Notes: generated by a model from the letters alone, not told the origin. A stretch of DNA of 64,000 nt from DATEPR01 sp963780635 (GCA_963780635.1 CAWACW010000015.1:542390-606389); one strand, 5' to 3'. Positions 25,773 to 35,653 are shown, numbered from the stretch's first letter. Program-made: numbers and translations.

Positions 25773-25785
25773 TATCCTGTTAGGC
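25773..25785 (+). promoter_or_regulatory. Possible -10 and leaderless start of the DUF4191 gene
   Basis: TATCCT at 25773-25778 is a good -10 and ends 7 bases before the ATG at 25786, as expected for a leaderless mRNA. No clear -35 is seen. The 150-bp gap to uvrD2 must hold both divergent promoters. Confidence 0.35.
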
Positions 25786-26520
25786 ATGGCAGGTAAGCAG
25801 GACAAGGCGGCCACGAAGGCGGCAGCGGCCACGCGGCGCACCGAGCGCCGGGAGAAGCGCGGCCAGATCTTCGAGGCGTTCAAGGTGCAGCGCCGCGAGG
25901 ACAAGTGGCTGCTCCCGTTGATGATCGGCGTGTTCGTCCTCGCCGTCGTCGTGGCGTACGTGGTCGGCCTGTTCTTCAACCTGCAGTGGACCGTCCTGCC
26001 GCTGGGCGTCGTGCTCGGCGTGCTCCTCGCGGTGATCATCTTCGGCCGCCGCGTGCAGCACAACGTCTACGGCAAGGCCGAGGGTCAGCCCGGTGCCGCC
26101 GCGTGGGCGCTGGACAACATGCGCGGCCGCTGGACCGTGACGCAGGCCGTAGCCGGCACCACCCAGCTGGACGCCGTGCACCGGGTGCTCGGGCGGCCCG
26201 GCGTCATCCTGGTCGCCGAAGGTGTGCCGCACCGGGTCAAGGGCCTGCTCGCCCAGGAGAAGAAGCGCGTCTCACGGGTCGTCGGCGACACCCCGATCTA
26301 CGACATCATCGTGGGCAACGAAGAGGGCCAGATCCCGCTGCGCAACCTGCAGCGGCACATCATGCGGCTGCCCCGCAACATCTCCGCCGCACAGGTCGAC
26401 ACGATGGAGACCCGCCTGGCCGCGCTGGCCAGCCGCAGCGCCGGTGCCGCGATGCCGAAGGGGCCGCTGCCGCAGGGCGCCAAGATGCGCAACGTGCAGC
26501 GGGCGATGCGGCGGCGTTGA
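25786..26520 (+). CDS. DUF4191 membrane protein
   Basis: 244 residues from ATG 25786 (MAGKQDKAATKAAA). A Lys/Arg-rich N-terminus is followed by two close membrane helices (about 45-88: LLPLMIGVFVLAVVVAYVV and LGVVLGVLLAVIIFG) and a soluble domain with VLGRPGVILVAEGVPHRVKGLLAQEKKRVSRV spread over about 145-176. It matches the actinobacterial DUF4191 family (Rv2219). As in mycobacteria it precedes an RDD protein and glnA1. Function is unknown. Confidence 0.88.
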   Translation: MAGKQDKAATKAAAATRRTERREKRGQIFEAFKVQRREDKWLLPLMIGVFVLAVVVAYVVGLFFNLQWTVLPLGVVLGVLLAVIIFGRRVQHNVYGKAEGQPGAAAWALDNMRGRWTVTQAVAGTTQLDAVHRVLGRPGVILVAEGVPHRVKGLLAQEKKRVSRVVGDTPIYDIIVGNEEGQIPLRNLQRHIMRLPRNISAAQVDTMETRLAALASRSAGAAMPKGPLPQGAKMRNVQRAMRRR

Positions 26521-26527
26521 TCAGCCG

Positions 26528-27064
26528 CTAGTCCGAAGCCTGCCCCATGCTCTGGCCCGCGCGCAGCACGATCGTGCCCGCCGCGCGGTCGTGCAGGCCG
26601 CGGCGGTCACGGTCCCAGATCACCGCGGGAATGATCAGCGCCACCAGGATCGCGCGCACGATCGCGCGCACCGGCAGCAGCAGCGCCCCGCCGTCCACCC
26701 GGACCACCCGGATACCCGCCGTCAACATGCCGGGCGTCGCCCCGAAGAACGCGGTACCGATCACCGTGATGAGCGCCCAGGTGAGCAGGCTCCAGTAGTT
26801 CAGGGTCTGCACGTGCTGCGCCGCGGTGCCACCACCGTGTACGAAGAGTGACGTAATGAGCTCCGCGAGCACACAGTCGACGACCAGACCGATGAACCTG
26901 CGGCCCACCGACGCCACCGAGCCCGGCCCGGCGGCCGGCAACCGGTAGCGCTCCCCAGGGTGCTGATGGTCACGTTCGACCTGTTCACGCTGCTCCGCAG
27001 CTGCCTTGACCGACGCCGGAGCGGCTTTTCCCCCGGCCAGCCACACCTCGAACCGACCCGTCAC
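26528..27064 (-). CDS. RDD family membrane protein
   Basis: 178 residues from GTG 27064. After a soluble N-terminus come about three helices. The RDD signature is ASVGRRFIGLVVDCVLAELI (about 58-77; Arg and Asp conserved), with GATPGMLTAGIRVVRVDGG and the C-terminal WDRDRRGLHDRAAGTIVL. RDD proteins are small integral proteins of uncertain function; some act in ion antiport. It converges with DUF4191 (7-bp gap) and diverges from glnA1. Confidence 0.85.
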   Translation of the reverse strand: MTGRFEVWLAGGKAAPASVKAAAEQREQVERDHQHPGERYRLPAAGPGSVASVGRRFIGLVVDCVLAELITSLFVHGGGTAAQHVQTLNYWSLLTWALITVIGTAFFGATPGMLTAGIRVVRVDGGALLLPVRAIVRAILVALIIPAVIWDRDRRGLHDRAAGTIVLRAGQSMGQASD

Positions 27065-27113
27065 GGCTCCAGGGTAGGTCGCCGTGCCGCACGGTGACCA
27101 ACCAACCGGGCCG

Positions 27114-27151
27114 TTAACCTCCGTGAAACACGAGGGTGACGACCGGGCAAC
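27114..27151 (+). promoter_or_regulatory. Tandem GlnR box upstream of glnA1
   Basis: Four half-sites with exact 6-bp spacing: TTAAC (27114-27118), GAAAC (27125-27129), GTGAC (27136-27140) and GCAAC (27147-27151). This fits the actinobacterial GlnR consensus gTnAC-n6-GaAAC repeated twice, with one mismatch in the first and one in the last half-site. It lies about 125 bp upstream of the glnA1 start and predicts nitrogen control by GlnR. Confidence 0.7.
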
Positions 27152-27273
27152 ACCCCACACCTAGCGTCGTCACCCAAACGGCTGGCGCATACCTACCGCC
27201 GCGGCGATGCGACGATGATGGCCTGCACGGCGAGATGACGACCCAGCTACTGATAGGTAAGGAGCCGACGACG

Positions 27274-28698
27274 GTGTTCAACAGTCCCGACGAGGTCCTG
27301 GCATACATACGCGACGAGGACGTGAAGTTCATCGACGTCCGCTTCAGCGACCTCCCCGGCATCATGCAGCACTTCACCGTGCCGGCCCAGTCCTGGGACG
27401 CCGACGCCATTTCCGATGGCGTCGCGTTCGACGGGTCGTCGGTCCGCGGCTTCCAGGCCATCCACGAGTCGGACATGTTGCTGCTGCCGGACCTGGCCAC
27501 CGCGCGCCTGGACGCGTTCCGCGGCGAGAAGACCCTGATCGTCAACCACTTCGTGCACGACCCGTTCACCCGTGAGCCGTACAGCCGCGACCCGCGCAAC
27601 ATCGCGCGCAAGGCCGAGCAGTACATCAACGAGTCCGGTGTCGCCGACGTGGCCTACTTCGGGCCCGAGGCCGAGTTCTACATGTTCGACTCGGTGCGCT
27701 TCGACACCACCGAGAACGCCTCGTTCCACGAGATCGACTCCGAGTCGGGCTGGTGGAACACCGGTGCCGACGAGCCGGGCGGCAACCAGGGCTACAAGGT
27801 CAAGTACAAGGGTGGCTACTTCCCGGTAAGCCCCACCGACCACTACGCCGACCTGCGCGACCAGATCGTGCTGAACCTGCAGGCCGCGGACTTCACCGTC
27901 GAGCGCGCCCACCACGAGGTCGGCACCGCCGGCCAGGCCGAGATCAACTACAAGTTCAACACGCTGCTGCACGCGGCCGACGACCTGCAGTTGTTCAAGT
28001 ACATCGTGAAGAACACCGCGTGGCAGGCCGGCAAGACGGCGACGTTCATGCCCAAGCCGCTGTTCGGTGACAACGGCTCCGGCATGCACTGCCACCAGTC
28101 GCTGTGGAAGGACGGCGCGCCGCTGTTCTACGACGAGTCCGGCTACGCGGGCCTGTCCGACATGGCGCGGCACTACATCGGCGGCATCCTGCACCACGCC
28201 CCGAGCCTGCTGGCCTTCACCAACCCGACGGTGAACTCCTACCACCGCCTCGTGCCCGGCTTCGAGGCCCCGGTCAGCCTCGTGTACTCGCAGCGCAACC
28301 GCTCGGCATGCGTCCGGATCCCGATCACCGGCAGCAACGCCAAGGCCAAGCGCCTGGAGTTCCGTTGCCCCGACTCGTCGGGCAACCCGTACCTGGCGTT
28401 CTCGGCCATGCTGATGGCCGGCCTGGACGGCATCAAGAACAAGATCGAGCCGCCGACGCCGGTCGACAAGGACCTCTACGAGCTCCCGCCCGAGGAGGCC
28501 AAGGAGGTCGCCCAGGTCCCCGCATCGCTGGACGCGGTGCTGGACAGCCTGGAGGCCGACCACGACTTCCTGCTCGAGGGCGGCGTGTTCACGCCGGACG
28601 TGATCTCCACCTGGATCGCGCTCAAGCGGGAGACCGAGATCAACCCGCTGCGCCTGCGCCCGCACCCGTACGAGTTCGCCCTCTACTACGACGTGTGA
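27274..28698 (+). CDS. glnA1: Glutamine synthetase type I
   Basis: 474 residues from GTG 27274, which has AAGGAG 9 bases upstream. A longer open frame to 27136 runs into the GlnR box and is rejected. Signatures include FDGSSVRGFQ, EAEFYMFD, KPLFGDNGSGMHCHQSLW (ATP/Glu site) and the Asn/Glu flap region NPTVNSYHRLVPGFEAP. The adenylylation tyrosine is Tyr402 in VDKDLYELPPEE. It condenses ammonia and glutamate as a dodecamer. GlnE, which adenylylates it, is encoded 2.5 kb downstream. A hairpin terminator follows. Confidence 0.97.
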   Translation: MFNSPDEVLAYIRDEDVKFIDVRFSDLPGIMQHFTVPAQSWDADAISDGVAFDGSSVRGFQAIHESDMLLLPDLATARLDAFRGEKTLIVNHFVHDPFTREPYSRDPRNIARKAEQYINESGVADVAYFGPEAEFYMFDSVRFDTTENASFHEIDSESGWWNTGADEPGGNQGYKVKYKGGYFPVSPTDHYADLRDQIVLNLQAADFTVERAHHEVGTAGQAEINYKFNTLLHAADDLQLFKYIVKNTAWQAGKTATFMPKPLFGDNGSGMHCHQSLWKDGAPLFYDESGYAGLSDMARHYIGGILHHAPSLLAFTNPTVNSYHRLVPGFEAPVSLVYSQRNRSACVRIPITGSNAKAKRLEFRCPDSSGNPYLAFSAMLMAGLDGIKNKIEPPTPVDKDLYELPPEEAKEVAQVPASLDAVLDSLEADHDFLLEGGVFTPDVISTWIALKRETEINPLRLRPHPYEFALYYDV

Positions 28699-28719
28699 CA
28701 GCAGGTCCGGCCCACTGAC

Positions 28720-28766
28720 ACAGGCCGGTGGTCGCGGGGTAGCCCCGGCCGCCGGCCTGTTCTTGT
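28720..28766 (+). terminator. Intrinsic terminator after glnA1
   Basis: Outer 9-bp stem ACAGGCCGG/CCGGCCTGT (28720-28728 with 28752-28760), a GC-rich inner stem, and a short T-rich tail TTCTTGT. It begins 21 bp after the glnA1 stop. Confidence 0.7.
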
Positions 28767-28797
28767 GTCCGTCCGGCGCGATGTCCCGCCGACCCGC

Positions 28798-31183
28798 TCA
28801 GCGATGCCGGTTGAACGCGACGAACACCGTCAGCACGGCGGCACCGGCCAGGCCGCAGACGAATGCCACCAGGTCGTTGGAGGTGTTCGCCAGACCGAGC
28901 GCGAAGAACTCCCGCGTGAACGGGACAGCGACGGCCACGACGAACGCCAGCACCATCGACACGACCAGCCCGGCCCGCCACCACGTGTACGGCCGGGCCA
29001 CCAACGCCAGCGCCCACAGCGTGACCAGGAACAGGGTCAGGGCCGCGGTGGACTGGTCGGCGGCCAGGCTCGTCGTGCCACCGGCACGGGCCAGGCAGTA
29101 CGCAACGAATGTGGCAGCCCCGCAGATCACGCCCGCGGGGACCGCGAACCGCAGCACCCTGGGCACGAAACCGGGCCGCGCGCGCCGGGTGTTCGGCGCC
29201 AGCGCCAGGAAGAAGCCCGGGATACCGATGGTCAGCGACGCGATCAGCGTCACGTGCCGCGGCAGGAACAGGAACGGCAGGCCCGCCACGCCGATGGCCA
29301 GCGCGAGCACCACCGAGTAGAACGTCTTGGTCAGGAACAGGTTCGAGACCCGTTCGATGTTGGCCAGCACCCGCCTGCCCTCGGCGACGACACTGGGCAG
29401 CACCGCGAAGTTGTCGTCCAGCAGCACGATCCGTGCCACCGACCGCGTGGCACCGCTGCCCGATCCCATCGCGACCCCCAGGTCGGCGTCCTTGAGCGCG
29501 AGCACGTCGTTCACGCCGTCCCCGGTCATCGCGACCACATGTCCCTTGGTCTGCAACGCACCCACGAAGTCCCGCTTCTGCTGTGGACTCACCCGGCCGA
29601 ACACCGACCGCCGATCCAGCACCTCGGCCAGCTCCTGCACGTCGGTCGGCAGCTCCCGTGCGTCCACAGGTTCGTCCGCACCGGGCACGTGCAGGGCGGC
29701 GGCGACCGCGCCGACGGACGCCGCGTTGTCGCCGGAGATCACCTTCACCTCGACGCCCTGCTCGGCGAAGTACCGCAGCGTCCGCTCCGCGTCCGGTCGC
29801 AACCGCTGCGCCAGCACCACCAGAGCGACCGCGTCGACTCCCCCGAGTTCGGCAGGCGTACCCAGCCGGTGCTCGTCGACCCTGGCCAGGACCAGCACCC
29901 GCGAGCCACCGGCCGCGACGCACTCCGCGTCGGTCCGGTGCGGGTCGTGCCTGGTGAGCAGCACGTCGGGCGCGCCGAGCACCCACGCGCCGTGCCCGCC
30001 GAACCCGGCACCACTCCACTTGCGGGCCGAGGAGAACGGCACCACCGCCGTCACCGGCCAGCCCGGCTCCGGCCCGACACCGGCCGCGATCGCCCGCAGT
30101 GTCGCGTTCGGCCGCGCCTCCGTCCCGACGAGAGCGGCCAGCGCGCACCGGACATCGGCCTCGACCCCGGCACCTGCACCTGCACTGGCACTGGCACTGG
30201 CACTGCGCACTGGCACTGGCACTGGCACTGGGCAGCATCCGCAGCTCGGCGAGGTCCATCGCGGTGTCGGTCAGCGTGCCGGTCTTGTCAAGGCACAGCA
30301 CGTCGACCCTGGCCAGCACTTCGACGGCCGCCAGTTCCTGCACCAGGCAGCGCCGCCTGCTCAGCCGCAACACACCCACCGTGAACGCGATGCTGGTCAT
30401 CAGCACCAAGCCCTCGGGGATCATCGGCACCACACCCGCCACGCTGGCGACGATCGCGTCGGCGAAGGTCTGGTCGCTCAGCAGCTGGCTGACCACCAGC
30501 AGGACGCCGACCGGCACGATCAGCCACGTGATGTAGCGCAGGAACTTGTCGATCCCGGCCAGCAGCTCCGACCTGGCCACCGTGAACCGGCTGGCCTCGG
30601 CCACCAGCCGCGCCGCATAGCCCTCGCCGCCCACCGCCGTGGCCCGCGCCGCCAGCGAACCGGCCACCACGAAACTGCCGGACAGCACCTGGTCGTCCAC
30701 CGCCTTGACCACCGGATCCGACTCGCCGGTCAGCAGCGACTCGTCGACCTCCCCCTGCTCGGTGACCAACACCGCGCCGTCCACCGGTACCCGGTCCCCC
30801 GCGGCGAGCAGCACGACGTCGTCCAGCACCAGCTCGTGCGGCGGCACCGACGTCTCGACGCCGTCGCGGCGCACCCGCACCGGCTCCTCACCGAGCACGG
30901 CCAGCCGGTCCAGCACGCGCCGCGCTCGCAACTCCTGGACGATGCCGATCGCGCTGTTCACCACCACGATCAATCCGAACAGGGCGTCCTGCACCGCACC
31001 GAAGATCAGCACCAGCACGCACAGCACGATGATGATCGCGTTGAACCGGGTGAACAGGTTGGCCCGCAGGATCTCGCCGAGCGAGCGGCTGGTGCGCCTG
31101 GCCAGCGCGTTGTGCCGGCCATCGGCGACCCGTTCGGCCACTTCGGCCGAGGTCAGCCCGGCAATGCCGACGACGCCTGCCAC
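28798..31183 (-). pseudogene. ctpE: CtpE-like P-type cation ATPase, split by a frameshift
   Basis: From GTG 31183 the first frame carries the actuator LLTGESDPVV, membrane helices 1-4 with VPMIPEGLVL, and the phosphorylation site CLDKTGTLTD. It loses frame near 30,205 inside a hexamer repeat. A second frame (to 28798) continues with the nucleotide domain (VKVISGDNA, VAMTGDGVNDVLALKDADLG) and six helices ending VFVAFNRHR. Joined, the protein would be about 794 residues, the size of mycobacterial CtpE, a calcium P-type ATPase. The break is one 7-base unit in a run of 6-base units, so it may be a true mutation, slippage or a sequencing error. It lies 15 bp after glnE on the same strand. Confidence 0.75.
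30175..30231 (-). repeat. Hexanucleotide repeat within the P-type ATPase gene
   Basis: About eight units of a 6-bp repeat (CACTGG and the variant CACCTG on the plus strand) encode alternating Ser-Ala and Gly-Ala just after the DKTGT motif. One unit near 30,201-30,207 has 7 bases and causes the frame change. Confidence 0.85.
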
Positions 31184-31198
31184 GCGTCCATTCGTACG

Positions 31199-34100
31199 CT
31201 ATTCGTAGAACACGCGCTCGATGACGGCACGCGCGCGACGGGTGGTGCGGCGGTAGTCGTCGAGGAACTGGCCCGGCTCGGCATGAGCCCGCCCGGTGAC
31301 CGCGTTGGCCACCCCGGCCAGCTCCCGCAGGTTCGTCGGCAACTGATCGGATGCCTTGCCACGCACCAACATCGTCGCGTTGCGGGCTTTGGTCGCGAGC
31401 AGCCAGGACGCGGACAGCGCCTCGCCGTCGGCCACGTCCAGCACACCCGCGTCGATCGCGGCATCGATACCGGCGAGCGTGGCCGTCGTGCGCAACGCGG
31501 GAAACTGGTGTGCGTGGCGCAGTTGCATCAACTGGACCGTCCACTCGACATCGGCCAGGCCACCAGGGCCCAGCTTCGTGTGCGTCCACGGATCGGCACC
31601 GCGGGGCAGCCGCTCACTGTCCACACGGGCCTTGATCCGCCGGATCTCCCGGATCTGCCCGGGAGCCAGGCCGTCTGCCGGGTAGCGCACCGGGTCGATC
31701 GCGTCGATGAACCGTGCGCCCAGCTCCGCGTCCCCGGCCACAGGGTAGGCCCGCAGCAACGCCTGCGCCTCCCACGGCTCGGACCACTTCGCGTAGTACG
31801 CGATGTAGGAGTCGAGGGTGCGGACCAGCGGACCCTGCCTGCCCTCCGGCCGCAGATCCGCGTCCACCTGCAACGGTGGGTCCTGACTCGGCGACCCCAG
31901 CGCCTGCCGCAGCGTCTCGGCGACGGAACCGGCCCAGCGCACGGCATCCCCGTCGGACACCCCGGCTTCGGGTTCGCACACGAACAGCACATCGGCGTCC
32001 GAGCCGTAGCCCAGCTCGCCGCCACCGAGCCTGCCCATGCCGATCACCGCGAGCTTCGCCAGCGGCGGCTCCTGCTTCGCGCTCAGCACCGCGGACAGCG
32101 CGGCCCGCAGCACAGCGACCCACACCCGGGACAACGCGTTCGACACGGCTTCCTGCGGCAGCAGTTCGAGCAAGTCGGCGCTCGCCACGCGCAACAGCTC
32201 GTGCCGGCGCAGCGACCGCGCGGCGGCCACCGCCTCGCCGACGCTGCGGTGCCTGCGCACCACCGCGTCCAACGAGTTCCCGATGGCCGCCGGGTCACTC
32301 TGGGCCAGGGCATCGGTGTGCGCGAACAGCTGGAGCACCTCCGGGGCCCGGATCATCAGGTCGGGGACGAGTTTCGACGTGCCCAGCAGGTAGGCGAGTC
32401 GCTCCACCACGGCGCCTTCGTCACGCAGCAACCGCAGGTACCACGGCGTACTCGCCAACGCCTCGGACAGCCGCCGGTAGGCCAGCAGACCACCGTCCGG
32501 GTCGGCCGTGTCGGCCAGCATGTCCAGCAGCACCGGCAGCAGGGTCGTCTGGATGGCCGCCCGGCGCGACACGCCGTCGGTGAGCGCCTGGATGTGCCGC
32601 AGCGCACCGTCCGGTGCGGCGTAGCCCAGCGCGGCCATCCGGTCGACGGCCTGCTTCGTGGTCAGCCGCATGGCCTCGGTCGGGACGCGGGCAACAGATT
32701 CCAGCAGCGGCCGGTAGAACAGCTTCTCGTGCAGCCGCCGCACCCGGTTGGCGTGCCTGCGGAACTCGGCGTACAGCACCGCGCCCGCCGCCCGGCTGCG
32801 GCTGGGCCGCACGCCCATCGACCGGGCCAGCCAGTGCAGGTCGGTTTCCTCGTGCTCGGCCGGGAACAGGTGAGTACGCAGCAGTCGGCGCAGTTGCAGC
32901 CGGTGCTCGACGGCCCGCAGGAAACGATAGGAGTCACCCAGGTCCACGGCGTCGGTGCGGCCGACGTAGCCGCGCGCACCCAACGCGGCCAGGGCGTCCA
33001 CGGTCGCGGACAGCCGGAGCGTGGAGTCACTGCGCCCGTGCACGAGCTGCAGCAGCTGCACGGCGAACTCGACGTCCCGCAGGCCACCGCGGCCGAGCTT
33101 CAGCTCGCGGTCGACCAGTTCGCTGGGCACGTGTTCCTCGACGCGGCGACGCATGGACTGCACGTCGGACACGAACCCGTCCCGGTCGGCCGCGGTCCAC
33201 ACCATCGGCGTGACGACATCCAGGTAGGCGCGGCCCAGTTCCCGATCGCCCGCCACCGGGCGTGCCTTGAGCAGCGCCTGGAACTCCCAGGTGCGGGCCC
33301 AGCGCTGGTAGTAGGCGGTGTGGCCGTCGAGGGTCCGGACCAGCGCGCCCGCTTTGCCCTCGGGGCGCAGGGCCGCGTCGACCTCGAACGCGGCCTCGTT
33401 GGCGACGCGCATCATCCCGGCCGCCAGGCGGGTGGCCTTGTCCAGGTCGCCGTCGCCGACGAACACCACGTCGACGTCGCTGACGTAGTTGAGTTCCCGG
33501 CCCCCGCACTTGCCCATCGCGATCACCGCGAGGCTGCAGTCCAACGGTTCGTCGCTGTCGCGGGCCAGTTCGGCCGCGGCGACCGCGAGGGCCGCCCGCA
33601 GCGCGGCCTCGGCCAGGTCGGTCAGCGCGGCGGCGACCATCTCGTAGGTCGGCTGGGGCAGGCCGGGCTCGACGAGGTGGCCGAGATCCTCACCTGCGAT
33701 CTCCAGCAGCAGCCCGCGATAGCCGAGTCGCAGCGCGCGAATGGCCTCGGCACCGCGCAGCGCGGCGCGAGCCCCGTTGGGGGTGCCCGGCGGGTCGGCC
33801 TTCGGATCGGCGCCGACTGTGGTCAGCAGGGCTTCGCTGAAGTCGGCCCGCAGGACCAGCTCGCCGGACCCGGTACCGGCGAGCCTGCGCCACTGCTCGG
33901 GCTGGGCGACCAGGAAGTCCGCGAGCGCGGTCGAGGTGCCGAGCACCGCACAGAGCCGGCCGCGGACGCGGGGATCGGTGCGCAGGGCCTCGGCCAGTTC
34001 CGGCCAGGCGGCCGGGTCGGCCTCCCGGAGCCGGTCCATGCCGCGGAGGGCGAGATCGGGATCGGGGCTACGGGAGAGCGCGACGAGTATCGGTTCGCTG

Positions 34101-34216
34101 CCATCCACCAGCCCGGTCTCCCTCCACCACCCGGCTGCGCGCAGGTCGTGTTCGGCGCGCTCCTCGGTCAACCCGAAGCGAGCCAACGCTGGCATGGAAC
34201 GGGGGCGGTCTGGCAT
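31199..34216 (-). CDS. glnE: Bifunctional glutamine-synthetase adenylyltransferase/deadenylylase
   Basis: 1005 residues. It holds two nucleotidyltransferase domains of the Pol-beta type: AMGKCGGRELNYVSDVDVVFV in the N-terminal half, the deadenylylating domain in known GlnE, and GMGRLGGGELGYGSDADVLF in the C-terminal half, the adenylylating domain. Each is followed by a helical GlnD-UR-like segment (LKLGRGGLRDVEFAVQLLQL and TKLGPGGLADVEWTVQLMQL). It adds or removes AMP on the GlnA1 tyrosine in response to nitrogen status. It is encoded opposite to glnA1. Confidence 0.96.
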   Translation of the reverse strand: MPDRPRSMPALARFGLTEERAEHDLRAAGWWRETGLVDGSEPILVALSRSPDPDLALRGMDRLREADPAAWPELAEALRTDPRVRGRLCAVLGTSTALADFLVAQPEQWRRLAGTGSGELVLRADFSEALLTTVGADPKADPPGTPNGARAALRGAEAIRALRLGYRGLLLEIAGEDLGHLVEPGLPQPTYEMVAAALTDLAEAALRAALAVAAAELARDSDEPLDCSLAVIAMGKCGGRELNYVSDVDVVFVGDGDLDKATRLAAGMMRVANEAAFEVDAALRPEGKAGALVRTLDGHTAYYQRWARTWEFQALLKARPVAGDRELGRAYLDVVTPMVWTAADRDGFVSDVQSMRRRVEEHVPSELVDRELKLGRGGLRDVEFAVQLLQLVHGRSDSTLRLSATVDALAALGARGYVGRTDAVDLGDSYRFLRAVEHRLQLRRLLRTHLFPAEHEETDLHWLARSMGVRPSRSRAAGAVLYAEFRRHANRVRRLHEKLFYRPLLESVARVPTEAMRLTTKQAVDRMAALGYAAPDGALRHIQALTDGVSRRAAIQTTLLPVLLDMLADTADPDGGLLAYRRLSEALASTPWYLRLLRDEGAVVERLAYLLGTSKLVPDLMIRAPEVLQLFAHTDALAQSDPAAIGNSLDAVVRRHRSVGEAVAAARSLRRHELLRVASADLLELLPQEAVSNALSRVWVAVLRAALSAVLSAKQEPPLAKLAVIGMGRLGGGELGYGSDADVLFVCEPEAGVSDGDAVRWAGSVAETLRQALGSPSQDPPLQVDADLRPEGRQGPLVRTLDSYIAYYAKWSEPWEAQALLRAYPVAGDAELGARFIDAIDPVRYPADGLAPGQIREIRRIKARVDSERLPRGADPWTHTKLGPGGLADVEWTVQLMQLRHAHQFPALRTTATLAGIDAAIDAGVLDVADGEALSASWLLATKARNATMLVRGKASDQLPTNLRELAGVANAVTGRAHAEPGQFLDDYRRTTRRARAVIERVFYE

Positions 34217-34376
34217 CAGTGTTCACGGTAGCCGGGCTGGGGTGAACCTGACGTCCGACGCATGGCCGATCATCGCGGCAAACCACGAACTGGTCACCCA
34301 GCCGAGATCACCGACCAGCCAACTCTACCGATCAGGGCCCGCACCGGACCGCCCGATCCCCAATCAGTACAGCGCT

Positions 34377-34427
34377 TTTGCACACATCACCCGAGCCGCC
34401 TGCACAGCTCTTTGCACACATCACCCG
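34377..34427. repeat. 17-bp direct repeat, 34-bp period
   Basis: A 17-base sequence (TTTGCACACATCACCCG) occurs at 34377-34393 and 34411-34427. A shorter GCCGCCTG also recurs between and after the copies. It lies in the 250-bp gap between the GNAT gene and glnE, upstream of glnE's start, and could be a tandem operator or chance duplication. Confidence 0.5.
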
Positions 34428-34468
34428 TGCTCAGCCGCCTGCGACTGGTGCGCGAGGTTCCGGAGCCG

Positions 34469-35329
34469 TCAGGCGAAGGAGACTTCGAGGGCGTCGGCTA
34501 TGGGGGTGTAGCCGATGCGCTGGTAGATCGCGTTGGACACCGGGTTGGCCAGGTCGGTGAACAGGAGCACGTGCTCGGCACCGAGGTCCAACGCCCATTG
34601 GCTGGCAGCCGCTGTGATGGCCGAGCCATAGCCGTGGCCGCGGTGCTCCGGTGGTGTGTAGACCGGGCCGATGCGCGACATACCGCTCTGCGGACGGTTC
34701 ACCATTGCGAACGACACCGGGCGGCCGTCGACGCGCCACACGAGTTGGCCACCCGTCCTCAGCCCGTCCCGGACCTGGTGCTCGACGTCCTCCCGACGCA
34801 TCTCGCTGTGCTGCCGGTGTGCTTCCCCCCTGAACGCGATGCCCCAGCCGGTCAGGAGGTCGACGTCGGCCTCGGTCGCCTCGGCTGCCGCGCCGGGTAC
34901 GTCCGTCGGCGCGTCGAGTTCGGCCAGCTCGTACAGCCGCTCGTCGACCTGGCCGGTCGGTGTGGCACCGGTCCGCGCCGACCAGGCCGCGGTGAACGCC
35001 TCGACCTCGGACCGGATACCGCTCGCACCGCTGGGCCGGGCACCGATGGTCACCAGATGGTCGGCAACCGCTGTCATCGCCCGCGCCGGCAGTCCGCTCA
35101 CCGCGATGGGGAACGGCGGGGTACAGAACGCCGCGCCGACCAGGTCACCGTCGCTGTCGCTCGTGTTGTGCACGGTCAGGAAGATCGGGTCCAGTTCGCC
35201 GAATCGCCCACCGCGCAGCAGCCGGCCGGCCACCGTGACGGCGACCGTGTTGCGGACCGGGTCCGCCATGAACAACGTGCCCGCGACATGCCAGAACTCG
35301 GTGACCGTGGGATACGAGATGACCTTCAT
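34469..35329 (-). CDS. GNAT family N-acetyltransferase
   Basis: 286 residues from ATG 35329 (MKVISYPTVTEFWHVAG). The C-terminal half has the GNAT core: VWRVDGRPVSFAMVN, IGPVYTPPEHRGHGYGSAI (the acetyl-CoA pyrophosphate loop R/Q-x-x-G-x-G/A, here RGHGYG) and DLANPVSNAIYQRIGYTPI. The N-terminal half is a second, degenerate GNAT-like domain, as in many actinobacterial double-GNAT proteins. The substrate is unknown. It lies just after the rRNA operon terminator on the same strand. Confidence 0.88.
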   Translation of the reverse strand: MKVISYPTVTEFWHVAGTLFMADPVRNTVAVTVAGRLLRGGRFGELDPIFLTVHNTSDSDGDLVGAAFCTPPFPIAVSGLPARAMTAVADHLVTIGARPSGASGIRSEVEAFTAAWSARTGATPTGQVDERLYELAELDAPTDVPGAAAEATEADVDLLTGWGIAFRGEAHRQHSEMRREDVEHQVRDGLRTGGQLVWRVDGRPVSFAMVNRPQSGMSRIGPVYTPPEHRGHGYGSAITAAASQWALDLGAEHVLLFTDLANPVSNAIYQRIGYTPIADALEVSFA

Positions 35330-35479
35330 GGCACCAGCATGACCAGCGCGGATGCCCGCACGCGACCTGTTTTCCCAGATGGCAGACTTGATCCTTCCAG
35401 TCCTGATCAGCCACAGCGCGGCCCCGGCCGGCCGACCCGGGCCCGAACGAAGACCCAGAACAAACACCTGGAAACAAAT

Positions 35480-35521
35480 CTGAGGCCCTGGGAGACATTG
35501 CTGTCTCGACCAGGGCCTCAG
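35480..35521 (-). terminator. rRNA operon terminator
   Basis: A 12-bp stem (35480-35491 with 35510-35521) enclosing a second 6-bp hairpin (35492-35497 with 35502-35507), followed on the minus strand by ATTTGTTTC. It begins 15 bp after the 5S 3' end. Confidence 0.85.
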
Positions 35522-35536
35522 ATTTCTTAAATTATG

Positions 35537-35653
35537 TCCGGCGGCGTCCTACTCTCCCACACCCTCACGAGTGCAGTACCATCGGCGCAAGGAGGCTTAG
35601 CTTCCGGGTTCGGAATGGGACCGGGCGTTTCCCTCCCGCTATAACCGCCGTAA
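35537..35653 (-). rRNA. rrf: 5S ribosomal RNA
   Basis: About 117 nt. The minus strand starts TTACGGCGGTTATAGCG and contains the conserved CCCATTCCGAACCCGGAAG and GGGAGAGTAGGACGCCGCCGG segments. The ends pair to form helix I. Ends are approximate to a few bases. Confidence 0.95.

Noticed and set aside
29327..34231. A plus-strand open frame of 1634 codons opposite glnE and the P-type ATPase
   Set aside because: It is the antisense shadow of glnE and ctpE in GC-rich DNA. It is rich in Arg, Gln, His and Pro with no domain, and the minus-strand genes have clear motifs.
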